Shown piece by piece: positions 20,680 to 30,644 of a stretch of 64,000 nt of DNA. Under the pieces are notes generated by a model. The model made no database searches, was not told where the DNA came from, and was given only the letters and a program-made list of their open reading frames with translations. The stretch spans positions 930,001 through 994,000 of the forward strand of contig JAGTJM010000003.1 of NCBI GenBank assembly GCA_020747015.1, written 5' to 3'. Made by a program: the position numbers and the translations under genes. Each line of letters starts with the position of its first letter. Positions within the stretch are counted from its first letter, which is position 1. The DNA comes from Pyrenochaeta sp. MPI-SDFR-AT-0127 (Eukaryota > Ascomycota > Dothideomycetes > Pleosporales > Cucurbitariaceae).

Positions 20680-21681
20680 TTATCGGCCCATGGAGTTGAT
20701 CATTTCTCTCTGTGTAGCCCTGTCCCGGTTTGTCTGACTGAGTGATGGGATACCTGGAAGACTTGTTAGCAAAACTCTTGAGAGTAAAATTCTTGCATGC
20801 ATACTTCGTAGGTCTCCAACAACATCCTTCGCTTTGCCAAAGTACACCTCTTGTAGCAGGTTGCGCATCTTTAGCTCCATGTCTTCCACCATCTTGCCAA
20901 TGTTCGCGACGTGTGAGGTGTCATCTTCAACGGCGAGATCAGCTTCCACTTGGCGTACCATGTTGCCGGAGAGGTCAAGACCGCCGAGCGCTTCGGAGTC
21001 TGTGCCAAGGGAGAGAATGACAGTGGAGGTTAGTTTGTAGTGGGCAGTGCGGGCGCGGTCTTGAGCATCGAAGACGTGGATGCTGTCCCAGCTACCAGAG
21101 CTTTTGGGGGTGGGGTTGACAGCTGCCTAGGTCAGAATACACGCGATATCATGGTGTATACACATACTCTTCTTCAACAGAACACAGCCGGCAAAGCCAT
21201 CGTCCATGTCCCATAGGTATACGCTCGATATGCCACCCTCAAAGTACCTGCCCTTGTCAGCCTTCATGCCACCACATCCCCTCCCATATCTAAGACACAC
21301 TTACAGCTCCCTGTACACATCGAAAGCCTCATTTGCCTTGACCTCCATTTTACGGACACGATCACTAGGCGTGACACCTTCTTCAATGGGTGGCTCGAAC
21401 TCGTTGCTCCACGGGCTCCGCCAGCTGTCGCCGTCGCGGTTATAGTCGCAGCACAGGAAGTCGCGCTTGGTCTTGGAACATTTCTTCACGGTAAGCGGGA
21501 TGTCGACGGATTCGAGGAGGTCTTCTTCGAGCGAGGGATTAAGCTCAATGATGTGGTCGACATTGCGCTTGACGTCCTTGGGGTTCAGTCGGCGGAGGAG
21601 GTCGCTAAAGCTGTCAGCCCGGGCAATCGAGGTTCTCGGCAGACATGAAGCTCACAGAGCGCTATCTATGGGGTCTGCCAT
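20680..21681 (-). CDS. CAP2: F-actin-capping protein subunit beta
   Basis: Five exons, 21656-21681, 21305-21610, 21168-21247, 20805-21122 and 20680-20753, give 267 aa, the usual size for CapZ beta. Every intron is 45-57 nt with a GT...AG pair. Family marks are SALFSDLLRRLNPKDV at the N-terminus, LLCCDYNRDGDSYRSPW-type sequence (here FLCCDYNRDGDSWRSPWSN), SSVYLWDMDDGFAGCVLLKK, GSWDSIHVF and the C-terminal NLLQEVYFGKAKDVVGDLRS. With the alpha subunit it caps actin-filament barbed ends at cortical patches. The C-terminus IPSLSQTNRDRATQRE corresponds to the actin-binding tentacle region. The 26-nt first exon follows from the ATG and the frame. Confidence 0.95.
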
Positions 21682-22751
21682 CGCGTTGTTGTGTGTCCTG
21701 TGCTTCTCCGGAGTGCTCAAGGTGGGATTATCTGGACGGTAGTATGGCTTAGCTCCAAGACCAGACCCCTCAATCTCGCAGGGCTCTGTCGTCGGCGGCT
21801 CGGGGGTGTTGGTGGGCCTGCCGCTGCGCGAGTCATGCCAAATGTTGCCCATCTTGGTATCGCGTCAGCTCGCTGCTCAACCTCACCTCTTGATTTCTTG
21901 GGATGATATTTGGTTTCAAATGTGGTTGATGGGACAGCATCTCTGTTCAAAGGTTGCAGCGTCCTTCACCGCCGACGGCAGCCACGAGTCGCTGCCTTGC
22001 TCCAAACACCACAGTCCATGATTTCACCAGAACGAACAATAAAAGCATCCATAGTCGTCAACAAGATCCTTCAGACACAAGGAACATAGCTCGAGAAACA
22101 TCTGGCCTGTCGTATTGGTACATGTAGCTGGGTTTCTCAATTGTCTATGAGAAACCAACTACGACTCTAAATCCCACGCGTAACGTGTCTTGAGGCTGCG
22201 CTCGAGGAGACCATCGATGACTTTGTCTGACCCTTTTGAATCACGCGTTCAGTATAGACAGTGACAGGCATTTCCATCTCCGAGTTGCAAAGCCTGTCTC
22301 AATTCCTTGACGTAGGCATGCCATGTAACCACAGCAGTCACGCGCATAATACATTGCCTCACTTCAACTGGTGAGAGAAACATATCCCAACTTGTCTATA
22401 TACTCTTGCAGCATCCCATACCCGCCTAGGCCCTCCAGTTTCATTCTCATCAGACTATAAGCGGCATATCTCGCACATGAAGGTGAAGCTGTGTTTCGTG
22501 CCCATCCATAGTCACCTCAAAGCATTGTCGCACATTCACCTTCACTTATCTGCCATGCGCATCATGACACAAGCGAGCTTCTCTGTGCACCTATATATTC
22601 ATGTCCTCCCTTCATCCAACATCTTCTCTCACCCACTGCGCTCAGCACCTTCTTGACATCGACGGTCATAATACTTCCATTACAATCCAGTCCCACAGTC
22701 CCACAGTCCCACCTTACTTCACTACGACCATCTTTTTCCAAAAAAGGAGCC
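21682..22751. other. Divergent intergenic region
   Basis: About 1.07 kb between the capping-protein ATG and the small basic protein. It holds an 8-bp tandem repeat (TCCCACAG) near 22691-22712 and pyrimidine-rich leader sequence; no gene. Confidence 0.4.
22691..22712. repeat. Tandem TCCCACAG repeat
   Basis: Two full and one partial copy, about 40 bp upstream of the ATG at 22752; probably within the 5' leader. Confidence 0.6.
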
Positions 22752-23348
22752 ATGTCTGACAACGAGAACTCGGGAAACAATGCCTCCCCTAAGTTCACTG
22801 AACGTGAGCTTCAGCTGCTCGGTTGGGCCATGCAGTCGCTCAAGTCCGGCCCTCCTGATGTACGTTTGCCAAGTCCACCATCTCGACGAATGTCACTAAC
22901 ATTCTCAGATCGACTACGAGAGACTAGCTGCTTTTGCTGGTATGGGCAATCCTCGCTCTGCTAGCAACGCTTGGGCCAAAATTAAGAACAAGTTGATCAC
23001 CAATCCCGATGCCACTGTCCCCACTACTCCCAAGAAGGGTGGGGCGAAGAAGAAGTTGGCAGACAAGAGCGAAGACGGCGAGGATACCCAAAAGAAGACT
23101 CCTCGCAAGCGCACCGCCAAGAGCCAGGATATCGACGGTGATGTCTCTCCTAAGAAGAAGGGTGGACGTGGCAAGAAGGCCTCCGACGATGAGTCCAGTA
23201 AGTCTTACACCCATCTTGCGCGACCATGTACGATGCTAACAGAGCCACAGCGAACGTGAAGACCGAGCCCGACGAGTCTCAGGACAACAAGCTCAACAGC
23301 TCTCCGGCGAAGCCCAATACCGCCGAAGAGCTCGCGGACGAGATCTAA
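22752..23348 (+). CDS. Small basic, probably nuclear protein (helical N-domain, Lys-rich tail)
   Basis: Three exons, 22752-22859, 22909-23197 and 23251-23348, with introns of 49 and 53 nt and CTAAC branch sites, give 164 aa. Residues about 14-70 form a compact helical module (FTERELQLLGWAMQSLKSG...IDYERLAAFAGM, then NAWAKIKNKL) whose spacing resembles a SANT/Myb-like or DNA-binding helix bundle. The middle is Lys/Arg-rich with KKTPRKRTAKS and SPKKKGGRGKK runs, like nuclear localisation or histone-H1-type tails. The end is acidic (AEELADEI). I know this layout as a common conserved Pezizomycotina small protein without an assigned role. Nuclear localisation is inferred. Confidence 0.8.
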
Positions 23349-24168
23349 ACTTCTCTCCAACTTGAGGTACGCCGCTGTCTCTTTCATCTTTGCTCTGAGG
23401 CTCTGTGCCTGCTTATTTTTGATACTGACATTGCAGGCACCCTTCAACGTACATGTTACTAGCCCGTAAAACCTGGCTATGACAGATGTTTGAATGGGTA
23501 ACGCCTCGGCTCTTTCGTCCATCTTCTGCATCGGCATTCTTTCCTTCCTGTCCGGCGTTGTTTATGGCAACCTGCGCTGCTTGGGAATGATCTGGGTTCG
23601 GACGTCTTCAAGATGCCACGGCAGAGACGAAACGTACCCAAGGCATCCATACACAGCTAATGGAAGAAAGTGATTGAACCGTATAATACAGATAGGCGGC
23701 GCTCAGCGTTAGAGTCGTTAAGAAAATATGATTTAAGCAACACAAGTTGACATTCTCGCAATGAACAATCGCGAAACAAATAAAGTAATTCATACACATA
23801 CATTTCCTTGAGTCTTGTGAACCAAAACATTCGGCCAAGCCTATGCATGTCACAGCTAATATACTCATGGACAAGGATGTCCCCACCTGGATATTACCCC
23901 AGACTCGCGACCCTGCGTCATCTGGCCTGAACCCCTCATATCCAATATGGCTACAGCACAATTTACTCCGAACCATGATTTATTATCCAATGTTGACGCG
24001 GGGAGGGTGATACGTGGTCTTAACTAACAGCAGAAGGCTTTCTATTCCATGCATTAGCTAAGGATCGCCTGATACACGCGATACAGCTTTCGCAACTGCT
24101 GGCGCAAAAATGTCAGTCACCCCACGAACACAACTTTCAACGTTCGAGGGCTGTAGTGCAATTGCAAG
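23349..24168. other. Intergenic
   Basis: About 820 bp downstream of the basic protein and upstream of the hydroxylase. A minus-strand ORF at 23608-23976 has atypical composition and is not supported. Confidence 0.4.
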
Positions 24169-25351
24169 ATGGCGAGGGTCAATCATGCGCAAGGAAAGAC
24201 ACCAAATAGCGGGACATCGTCGCCTTCAACCAAGCCAAGAGCTAGTATCGTAAGCTACCCGACATACCTAGATGTCGCACTGAGGCTGATGAAGCTGCAG
24301 TCTGTGATTCAGATTCTATCACTTCTTCTCTTCTTATTAGTTCCAATTGCGCTTCCAGTATATTTGCCTGAATCACTGCAAACATGGCTTCTTCCTACAC
24401 TAAAGCTCTATCTCCCGCAGCAACTTCAATCATATCTTCCAGTGACTCACAAGTCGAGCTCTGCAGCAAGCTTGGATGAGTTATTGAGCCCAGAGGAATT
24501 ACTCAAGGCATGCGCGAAGCACCAGTATTCAAGCGAGATCATATCGCTAGATCCTTTGGTCATTTACATCAACAATTTCACATCTTTGCAAGAGGCTGAA
24601 GAGTTGATAAACATTGGGTATGTCTAGTTCTACAGACTCCTCACTCAATGAGACCTCGCGCGCGTACTGACCTATTCTCGATAGTTCTCCCGATTTCACC
24701 GAATCCTTCATCTCCCGCTCCCGTGGAGCCAACACCCGCGTGACAGGCCGCACCTCCCAATCCGCTCCACTCCCCATGGAAAATCCGCTTGTAGACTGTA
24801 TACTCCGTCGCGCCCGTACCTTCATGGGCAGCATGCTTCTCCCGAACGAACCATTCTCTGTCCCGCAGCTCGTGCGCTACTTTCCAAGCCAAAAGTACGA
24901 TCTGCACACCGACTTCTGGCCAGAACACCAGATCATGAATGATGGATCAGAGCGGCTGTTCAATCGTGTAGCCTCGTTCTTCGTCTTCCTGCGAGATAAT
25001 TGTACAGAGGGATACACTTACTTCCCCTTGGTTGAGCCGTCACACAGCGCGCTCAACGCTCCTCACGATCTCAATAAACTATATGGAGGCAAAGTGGCTC
25101 GAGGCGAGATGGATGGTGAGGAGAAGGGTGTCAAGTTCAAACCTATACAGGGAAATGCCGTCTTTTGGGTCAATGTGAATGAAGCCGGGGAAGGAGATCG
25201 GCGGTTGATCCATGCAGGCTTACCAGTGGGAGAGGGAGAAAAGATTGGGTTGAACCTTTGGCCGAGGAAGTTCTATGGGACTGTAGATGGTAGAGATGGG
25301 CGGGAAGAGAAGAAGGAGAGGAAGAAATGGAGCGGCAAGTGGAAAGAGTAG
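24169..25351 (+). CDS. Membrane-anchored prolyl-4-hydroxylase-like 2OG-Fe(II) dioxygenase
   Basis: Two exons, 24169-24617 and 24685-25351, with a GTATGT...GATAG intron, give 371 aa. An N-terminal signal anchor (about residues 45-66, ILSLLLFLLVPIALPVYL) precedes a P4H-type jelly roll. Visible ligands are HTD (H224, D226), the distal His in LIHAGLPV (H326) and the basic 2-oxoglutarate-binding residue in NLWPRKF (R344 or K345). A large loop (GGKVARGEMDGEEKGVKF) is typical of fungal P4H-alpha-like enzymes. It probably acts in the ER/Golgi lumen on a protein Pro or similar residue; the substrate is unknown. The tail is very Lys/Glu-rich. Confidence 0.85.
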
Positions 25352-27029
25352 AATTGAGCTATGACCGGGGTGCCGAAGCTTTGGGGATATTGATCGCTTA
25401 CTAGCGTCTCCTTCTTTCCCCTCTTGCAATATTCTTATCTTTCTAGACTTACCAAGAGTGTAAGTGGAAGTTGGGAATGGCAGGCGCTTATGTGCTTGTG
25501 CATAATTGGAATGTCACTAGCTGCGCCCGAAAACTGCTTGCTTCGATGTCCAGATGAAAGACGGACTCGAAATCCCTGAGTCTTTTCAACCATAAATATG
25601 CTGATCTAAAACATCGTCCACTCACAGATAACCAGTGATGCGTGCGGCGTCGGTGCTGTGTCACCACTAGATGCAACCAGCACTCTCTTAATACATATTC
25701 CCACCATCACCCCATTATGTTATGATTTACGCTCAGTCATCTTCGCCCCACTTCCCAAAGACATCATATATTGAGGCGTTCTCAATGTGAGGAAATGGAC
25801 TTCTAAAACAACGACTTGCAGGCCATCTTGGGGGTGTGCTGCAGATCATCGACCACGACCGCTGCGCCGATCTTCCGCGGACCGCACCACGCCTCAATTT
25901 TGCGCCACCATCACTTTCTTCCCGGGCATGTTATACCAACTAACCTTGTAATATGCGGCTATCTCGAATACGATCGATGGACAGTTGTACCCCGTTGTTC
26001 TATCAATAGTCTTCTCACCACTCTCCATGACGCCACTAATCCTGCAAGCATATACGCGATGCAGCTCAGCGCATTGTAGCTGCCTAGCAATCGGAACTTG
26101 ACTACTTCGGAAGAATGCCAAGTCTATGTTCTTCCGTCTTAATCCATGGGATTGAAATCCGGGGCCGGCAATACTTCGCTGGACATTTCGGCAGCTCTGC
26201 AGTTCTTGAAGTTTCATTTAGAGATCTGCAATCTTCTACTCGTACCCCCCGCAAAAGTGCTCAATTTATGATAATCTGCAACTACGGCTGGAGATCAAAG
26301 CTTACCCTGATCTCTTGCGATAATTCGTGGCCAATTGAGCCTCCTGCCTCTTACTGCCTAGATTGACGACATGCCGAATCCTTGACTGCAAGTCGAAGCG
26401 GGCACAGCCCGTTCGTTAAAGTACCTCGATATGGTGAGTGACCAGGTGTGCGGTCTTCAACCCACCTTAATATGCCATGCAGGTAGAATTGAGCAACAAA
26501 CACTTTTCAAAGAGGGGCAATGTCCAACGGTCGTTTCGTCTCATGACGGACGCAGCTTGCTACGCATCGGCGTCCCCACATCGAAGTGCGCTACAACCCG
26601 AGTCAGTATTCGCTATACACACTGACCGTATTCGGATCGTTTGATACGACGAACTCCGTTTTTCGTCCTCGCCACCAACACACATATACTACGCTCGTTA
26701 AACTCATCTATCGGTAAGGGCGTGGGATATCATATGCGCTGCTGTCAAGCTTAGAAGCCAATGAAACAACTATCAAGAAATCAAATTCCGGCGTGGTAAG
26801 AGGCGTTAGCTCGAGACAGCGCTCACTTCAACTGCAAAGACCTTGAAGTAATAGTGGATAATTGTTAATCAACTCCTCCTACACCGCGTTCGCTAAAGTG
26901 GGTCACTCGTCTAACGGATGCCCTCTATGCGTATGGTAATTCTCACCACATACGAGCGATCGACAAGCATTGAGCTGCATTATATACTGGTGTCACTCGG
27001 AGAGACATAACATTGGAAGCAAACAAAGA
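25352..27029. other. Intergenic, no supported gene
   Basis: About 1.7 kb before the matrixin gene. Overlapping ORFs occur on both strands at 25816-26366, but none has a recognisable domain, splice partner or convincing composition. Confidence 0.4.
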
Positions 27030-28866
27030 ATGGTTCTCTTTACCTTCATTTTGCTCGGGTTCATCTCCTGCTCTGTCGCGTTAAATCACAGAAATATTGC
27101 CAGGGGGACTGTCGCCCTCATACCCAGCACCTCACCTATACAGCCGTCGCTTCCATCAGAGACTGTGAAGGCCCAGTCAAAGAAACACTCCAAGCATGTC
27201 AACGACTTCTATCAGCTGTACGGCTGGCTCAAGCCTGGAGCCTCAGTTCCGGAGCCGGAGCTTCCAAAAGCCATTCGCAAGATTCAGAAGGTCTTGAAAG
27301 AGCCGGTGACTGGTATTTTCAGTGACAGGATGACGAATATAATGGAAAGGCCACGCTGTGGAACAGAACAACCATACAATGAGACAGACGCAAAGGCCCC
27401 GCCTGATCTACAAAAGCGATACGTGGTGTGGGGCCCGAAGTGGGCAAAGACATCGTTGACCTGGCGCTTCGTCAATTATTCTGCTGACCTGCCTGCAGCG
27501 CGGCAGCAGTCCACAATTAGGTCAGTGAACTCACATATCGCAGTTTTTCCCGGCATCGTATTGGAGCTATTCACAAATTAATGTTCATACCCAACCAAGC
27601 GCCTCAACATCTTCAATTTACACTTCTAGTCATGTTTGGGAGACTTCCTAACAGTTTTACAGCACCGCTTTTGCCCAATGGACAAGCGTCATGCCGCTCA
27701 ATATTGTATCTGCAGGTTCCAACGCAAAAGCAGACATACACATCCGCTTTGCATCTTTTGGGCGTGACGACACCCGATACGGCTATACAAGCATGGTCTC
27801 CGACGGTACTTCGCTTTTATCTGGCAGTATCAATGTGACGTTTAACGATGACTACCAATGGAGCGATGACCGTTTATTCAACTTTACGGCTGTGCACGAG
27901 ATCGGACACGCACTCGGGCTGAGCCATAGCGGAGTCGAGTCTGCCATCATGTTCGCGTACTATGACGGTAACATTCGCCCAGTCCACCCCGATGACAAGA
28001 TGGGAATACATAGTATTTATGGCTGGAGAAATCCTAGGTGGAGTCGCATCGAGTCGAACACGGCGACAAAATACTTAATTCACGTCGCTCCGGCATCAGA
28101 CACTAGGGCAGGTAACGATGGTCTCTATCAGATGCGGTCAAATGGTCAAATTCTTCGCTACGTTAGTGGCAGCTGGACAAGCGTAGATAACAACAAAGAC
28201 ACTGTCCAAATCGCTGGGGCTGGTGGATACCTCTATCAACGGCATGCCGATGGAAGCACCTACCGCTGGACTGGCAGCGGCTCAGTCTGGGAATACATTG
28301 GCGCTGGCTCCGAAAACGTCATTGACATTGTCGCTGCAGCCGATCAACTGTACTCACGCCGCAAAGACGGCTGGGTAGCACGCTGGTCGGGCTCGGGCAC
28401 CAGTTGGCTTAGCGTCGAACAACCCTCGGCACCAACATCGAAGCAAATCGCAGTCACCGACTCCAAGACTTTGTGGAATCTACTAACAACAGGGGACCTC
28501 GTGCGGTCTTTCTGGCCACATAATAGTGGGGAATGGCAGATTGTCGACAAGAATCCTGGAAACGTTGCTATAGCCGTTGGAGGTAATGAGTTCTACAAAC
28601 TTCAAAGCGACGGTGCTGTTGTGTGGCTGAATATGAAGGAGTACTATTGGCAGGTCATTGAGGAGAGTGGGAGCGTAGCAATTCATGCTCAGGGCGACTA
28701 TGTGTATAGCAAGCATGGAGATGGGAGCGTGTGGCGGTACACTGAGAGCCCGGGGGTGTGGGAGATGTTGGATGACCGAAGGGATTCTGCAGGTGTCGTT
28801 GGGGATAGAAAAGGGGAGGTTTGGGAGCTGCTGACGAATGGGGATGTGTACAGGCTGGTTTCATGA
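27030..28866 (+). CDS. Secreted matrixin (M10) metalloprotease with cysteine switch and propeller-like C-terminus
   Basis: Two exons, 27030-27520 and 27663-28866 (142-nt intron, acceptor TTTACAG), give 564 aa. The order is signal peptide (1-18); a propeptide with a peptidoglycan-binding-like fold (LYGWLKPG..., KAIRKIQKVL) ending in PRCG (C110), the cysteine-switch motif; a KR site at 129-130 that a Kex2/furin protease could cut; and a catalytic domain with HEIGHALGLSH (242-252) and Met-turn M260. From about 296 on come repeated units of the pattern LYQxxxDGxxxRWxGxGxxW(E/T)x(I/V), tectonin-like blades of a beta-propeller rather than a hemopexin domain. The enzyme is expected to be secreted as a zymogen. 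Neighbours give no pathway. Confidence 0.88.
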
Positions 28867-29759
28867 ATCTATACCGTGAAGGCAACATCGAGACCCCGGA
28901 TTCTACACCAATATTTATCACTTTACATCAACGTTGAAGGGACTGCAGTATGACACAATAAGATTACTTCGTGGACAGCGTTAGCTTGATGTTCTTCTTT
29001 GTGGTCTCGCCCTCCTTCCATTTCGTTGATAGTAATCATGTGGTGAAGTTAACCAACACCGCAAGATTAATTTCTCTAGTTATCTTGAGCTTCAACTCTC
29101 ACATTTCAAGCCACCCTAGCTAATTCTCTCGGAGAACATCCACTATGACCAAAGAAATCAATCTCATGTCTGTGTCAATAAGCGAAGAAATGCTCCCATG
29201 TGCGAAGTTGGGACAGACGAGACAATTCTACTTCATGAGACTTGCCACCCCCTTGCCGTGAGATTCTGGAACTTCCGCGTCATGCGTTCCCTGATTGGAT
29301 TTGATGATATTGGCAAATAAAAGTGAATAAAGGTGTCGGTTTGAAGCTACAAGCCGAAAATGTGAGAAGTAATGCAGTAGCCGGATGCGACTTTTCGCGC
29401 GATTGGTTTAAACGGCTCGCCATACCGCTCGCGCATTAGCCTCGCCGCCACTTGATGTGAGACCAATCCATTTCCAGCGACACATCGATCAAGAGAATCA
29501 AATGCGGCCCTAATATCCACCTCTATAGGATCTCCGAGCCCGTTGGTCCCCGCCATGCCGCTCAATGAAGTCAGCACAGCGGACGTAGACGGAGATATGG
29601 CGAGACAGTGGCTTGTCTCGCGTTGAAAAGGTATTCAAGAGTAGATATAAAGAGGTACGAAATTGCATCTTGTAAACTTCATCTCTTCATCAATTCAATC
29701 ACGTCTATATCCATCATCTCTCCCTAGATCATTCTTGCTCATTCATCTTATACCTCACC
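28867..29759. other. Intergenic with TATA-like site
   Basis: About 890 bp between the matrixin and the SDR. Apart from a TATA-like sequence near 29645 nothing is supported; a small minus-strand ORF with GDPIEV is discussed under rejected items. Confidence 0.4.
29644..29652 (+). promoter_or_regulatory. TATA-like box of the SDR gene
   Basis: GATATAAAG lies about 110 bp upstream of the SDR ATG at 29760 and is followed by a pyrimidine-rich leader. Placement is typical of a fungal core promoter; there is no direct proof. Confidence 0.4.
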
Positions 29760-30575
29760 ATGGCTCACGTCGACCGACTTGCAAACACCCACGTCCTTGT
29801 CTTTGGAGGAACGTCAGGGATTGGGTTCGCCATTGCCAATATGGCGCTTTCAAATGGCGCTCGCGTTACCATCTCTGGATCTGGTCAAGCCAAAGTCGAG
29901 GACAAGGTCGAGAAGCTGCGCTCATTTTACCCCAACCTGTCCTCATCACACTTAGCCGGGTTTGCGTGTGATCTCCTTGACAAAAGCAACCTTGAGAAGA
30001 ATCTGACCTCCCTGTTCGAGAAGGCGACCGACGGTGGCAAAAACAAAATTGACCATATTGCCTTCACGGCAGGGGACAGCATTGCGCTCCCAAAGGTCAG
30101 TGAACTCACCGAGGAGTCTGTCATGCACGGCTTCACAGTCCGTTTCCTAGCTCCGACATTTATCGCCAAACTCCTTTCAACCGGCCAGTATATGCCCCCT
30201 TCTGCCAACAGCTCTTTCACGCTCACTGGTGGTACCAATACACATCGACCACTGCCAAACTGGACATTTGCAGCGGCAATAGGATCATCTGTCGAAGGCT
30301 TAACCCGTGGGCTAGCTGTGGATTTGAAACCGATCAGGGTGAACGTCGTCTTGCCTGGAGCGATTCATACCGAGCTTTTCCAGGGACTGCTGGACAACAG
30401 TACTCCAGAAGCGATCGAAAATATGAAGAAAGGATTCAGTTTGCAAGAAGCGTTTGGACTGCCAGAGGATATAGCGGAGGCATATGGGTGGCTTATGCGA
30501 GACCGATTTGCCAATGGTGGTCTAGTAACAAGTGATGGTGGGAGGTTGCTCGTAGGGTCCGAGAAAATGGATTGA
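29760..30575 (+). CDS. Short-chain dehydrogenase/reductase, atypical active site
   Basis: Single exon, 271 aa. The Rossmann nucleotide-binding motif is FGGTSGIG (15-22), followed by a long cofactor-discriminating region and HIAFTAG, the counterpart of the NNAG motif. IRVNVVLPGAIHTELF is the standard SDR C-terminal core. The segment that normally holds Tyr-x3-Lys reads PNWTFAAAIGSSVEGLTRGLAVDL, so both Tyr and Lys appear to be missing, although the preceding TLTGG/Ser region is present. Known relatives with this lesion are annotated as SDRs of unknown reaction. It converges on the Zn2Cys6 gene with only 69 bp between the stop codons. It may be a non-classical reductase or a binding protein. 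Confidence 0.85.
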   Translation: MAHVDRLANTHVLVFGGTSGIGFAIANMALSNGARVTISGSGQAKVEDKVEKLRSFYPNLSSSHLAGFACDLLDKSNLEKNLTSLFEKATDGGKNKIDHIAFTAGDSIALPKVSELTEESVMHGFTVRFLAPTFIAKLLSTGQYMPPSANSSFTLTGGTNTHRPLPNWTFAAAIGSSVEGLTRGLAVDLKPIRVNVVLPGAIHTELFQGLLDNSTPEAIENMKKGFSLQEAFGLPEDIAEAYGWLMRDRFANGGLVTSDGGRLLVGSEKMD

Positions 30576-30644
30576 AGCCAAACTTGGCTTCCCGTGCAGT
30601 TCCTCGTTATGGTTGCTAGGCATCGGCGTTGTGGTTGTTGAATT

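Noticed and set aside
25894..26217. 107-codon minus-strand ORF
   Set aside because: Contains no motif I can name and overlaps a plus-strand ORF of equal quality; not enough to call a gene.
29347..29577. Minus-strand ORF with AGTNGLGDPIEV, like the ketosynthase HGTGTxxGDPIE motif
   Set aside because: The spacing is one residue short, the His is absent, and nothing else of a ketosynthase surrounds it; probably chance.
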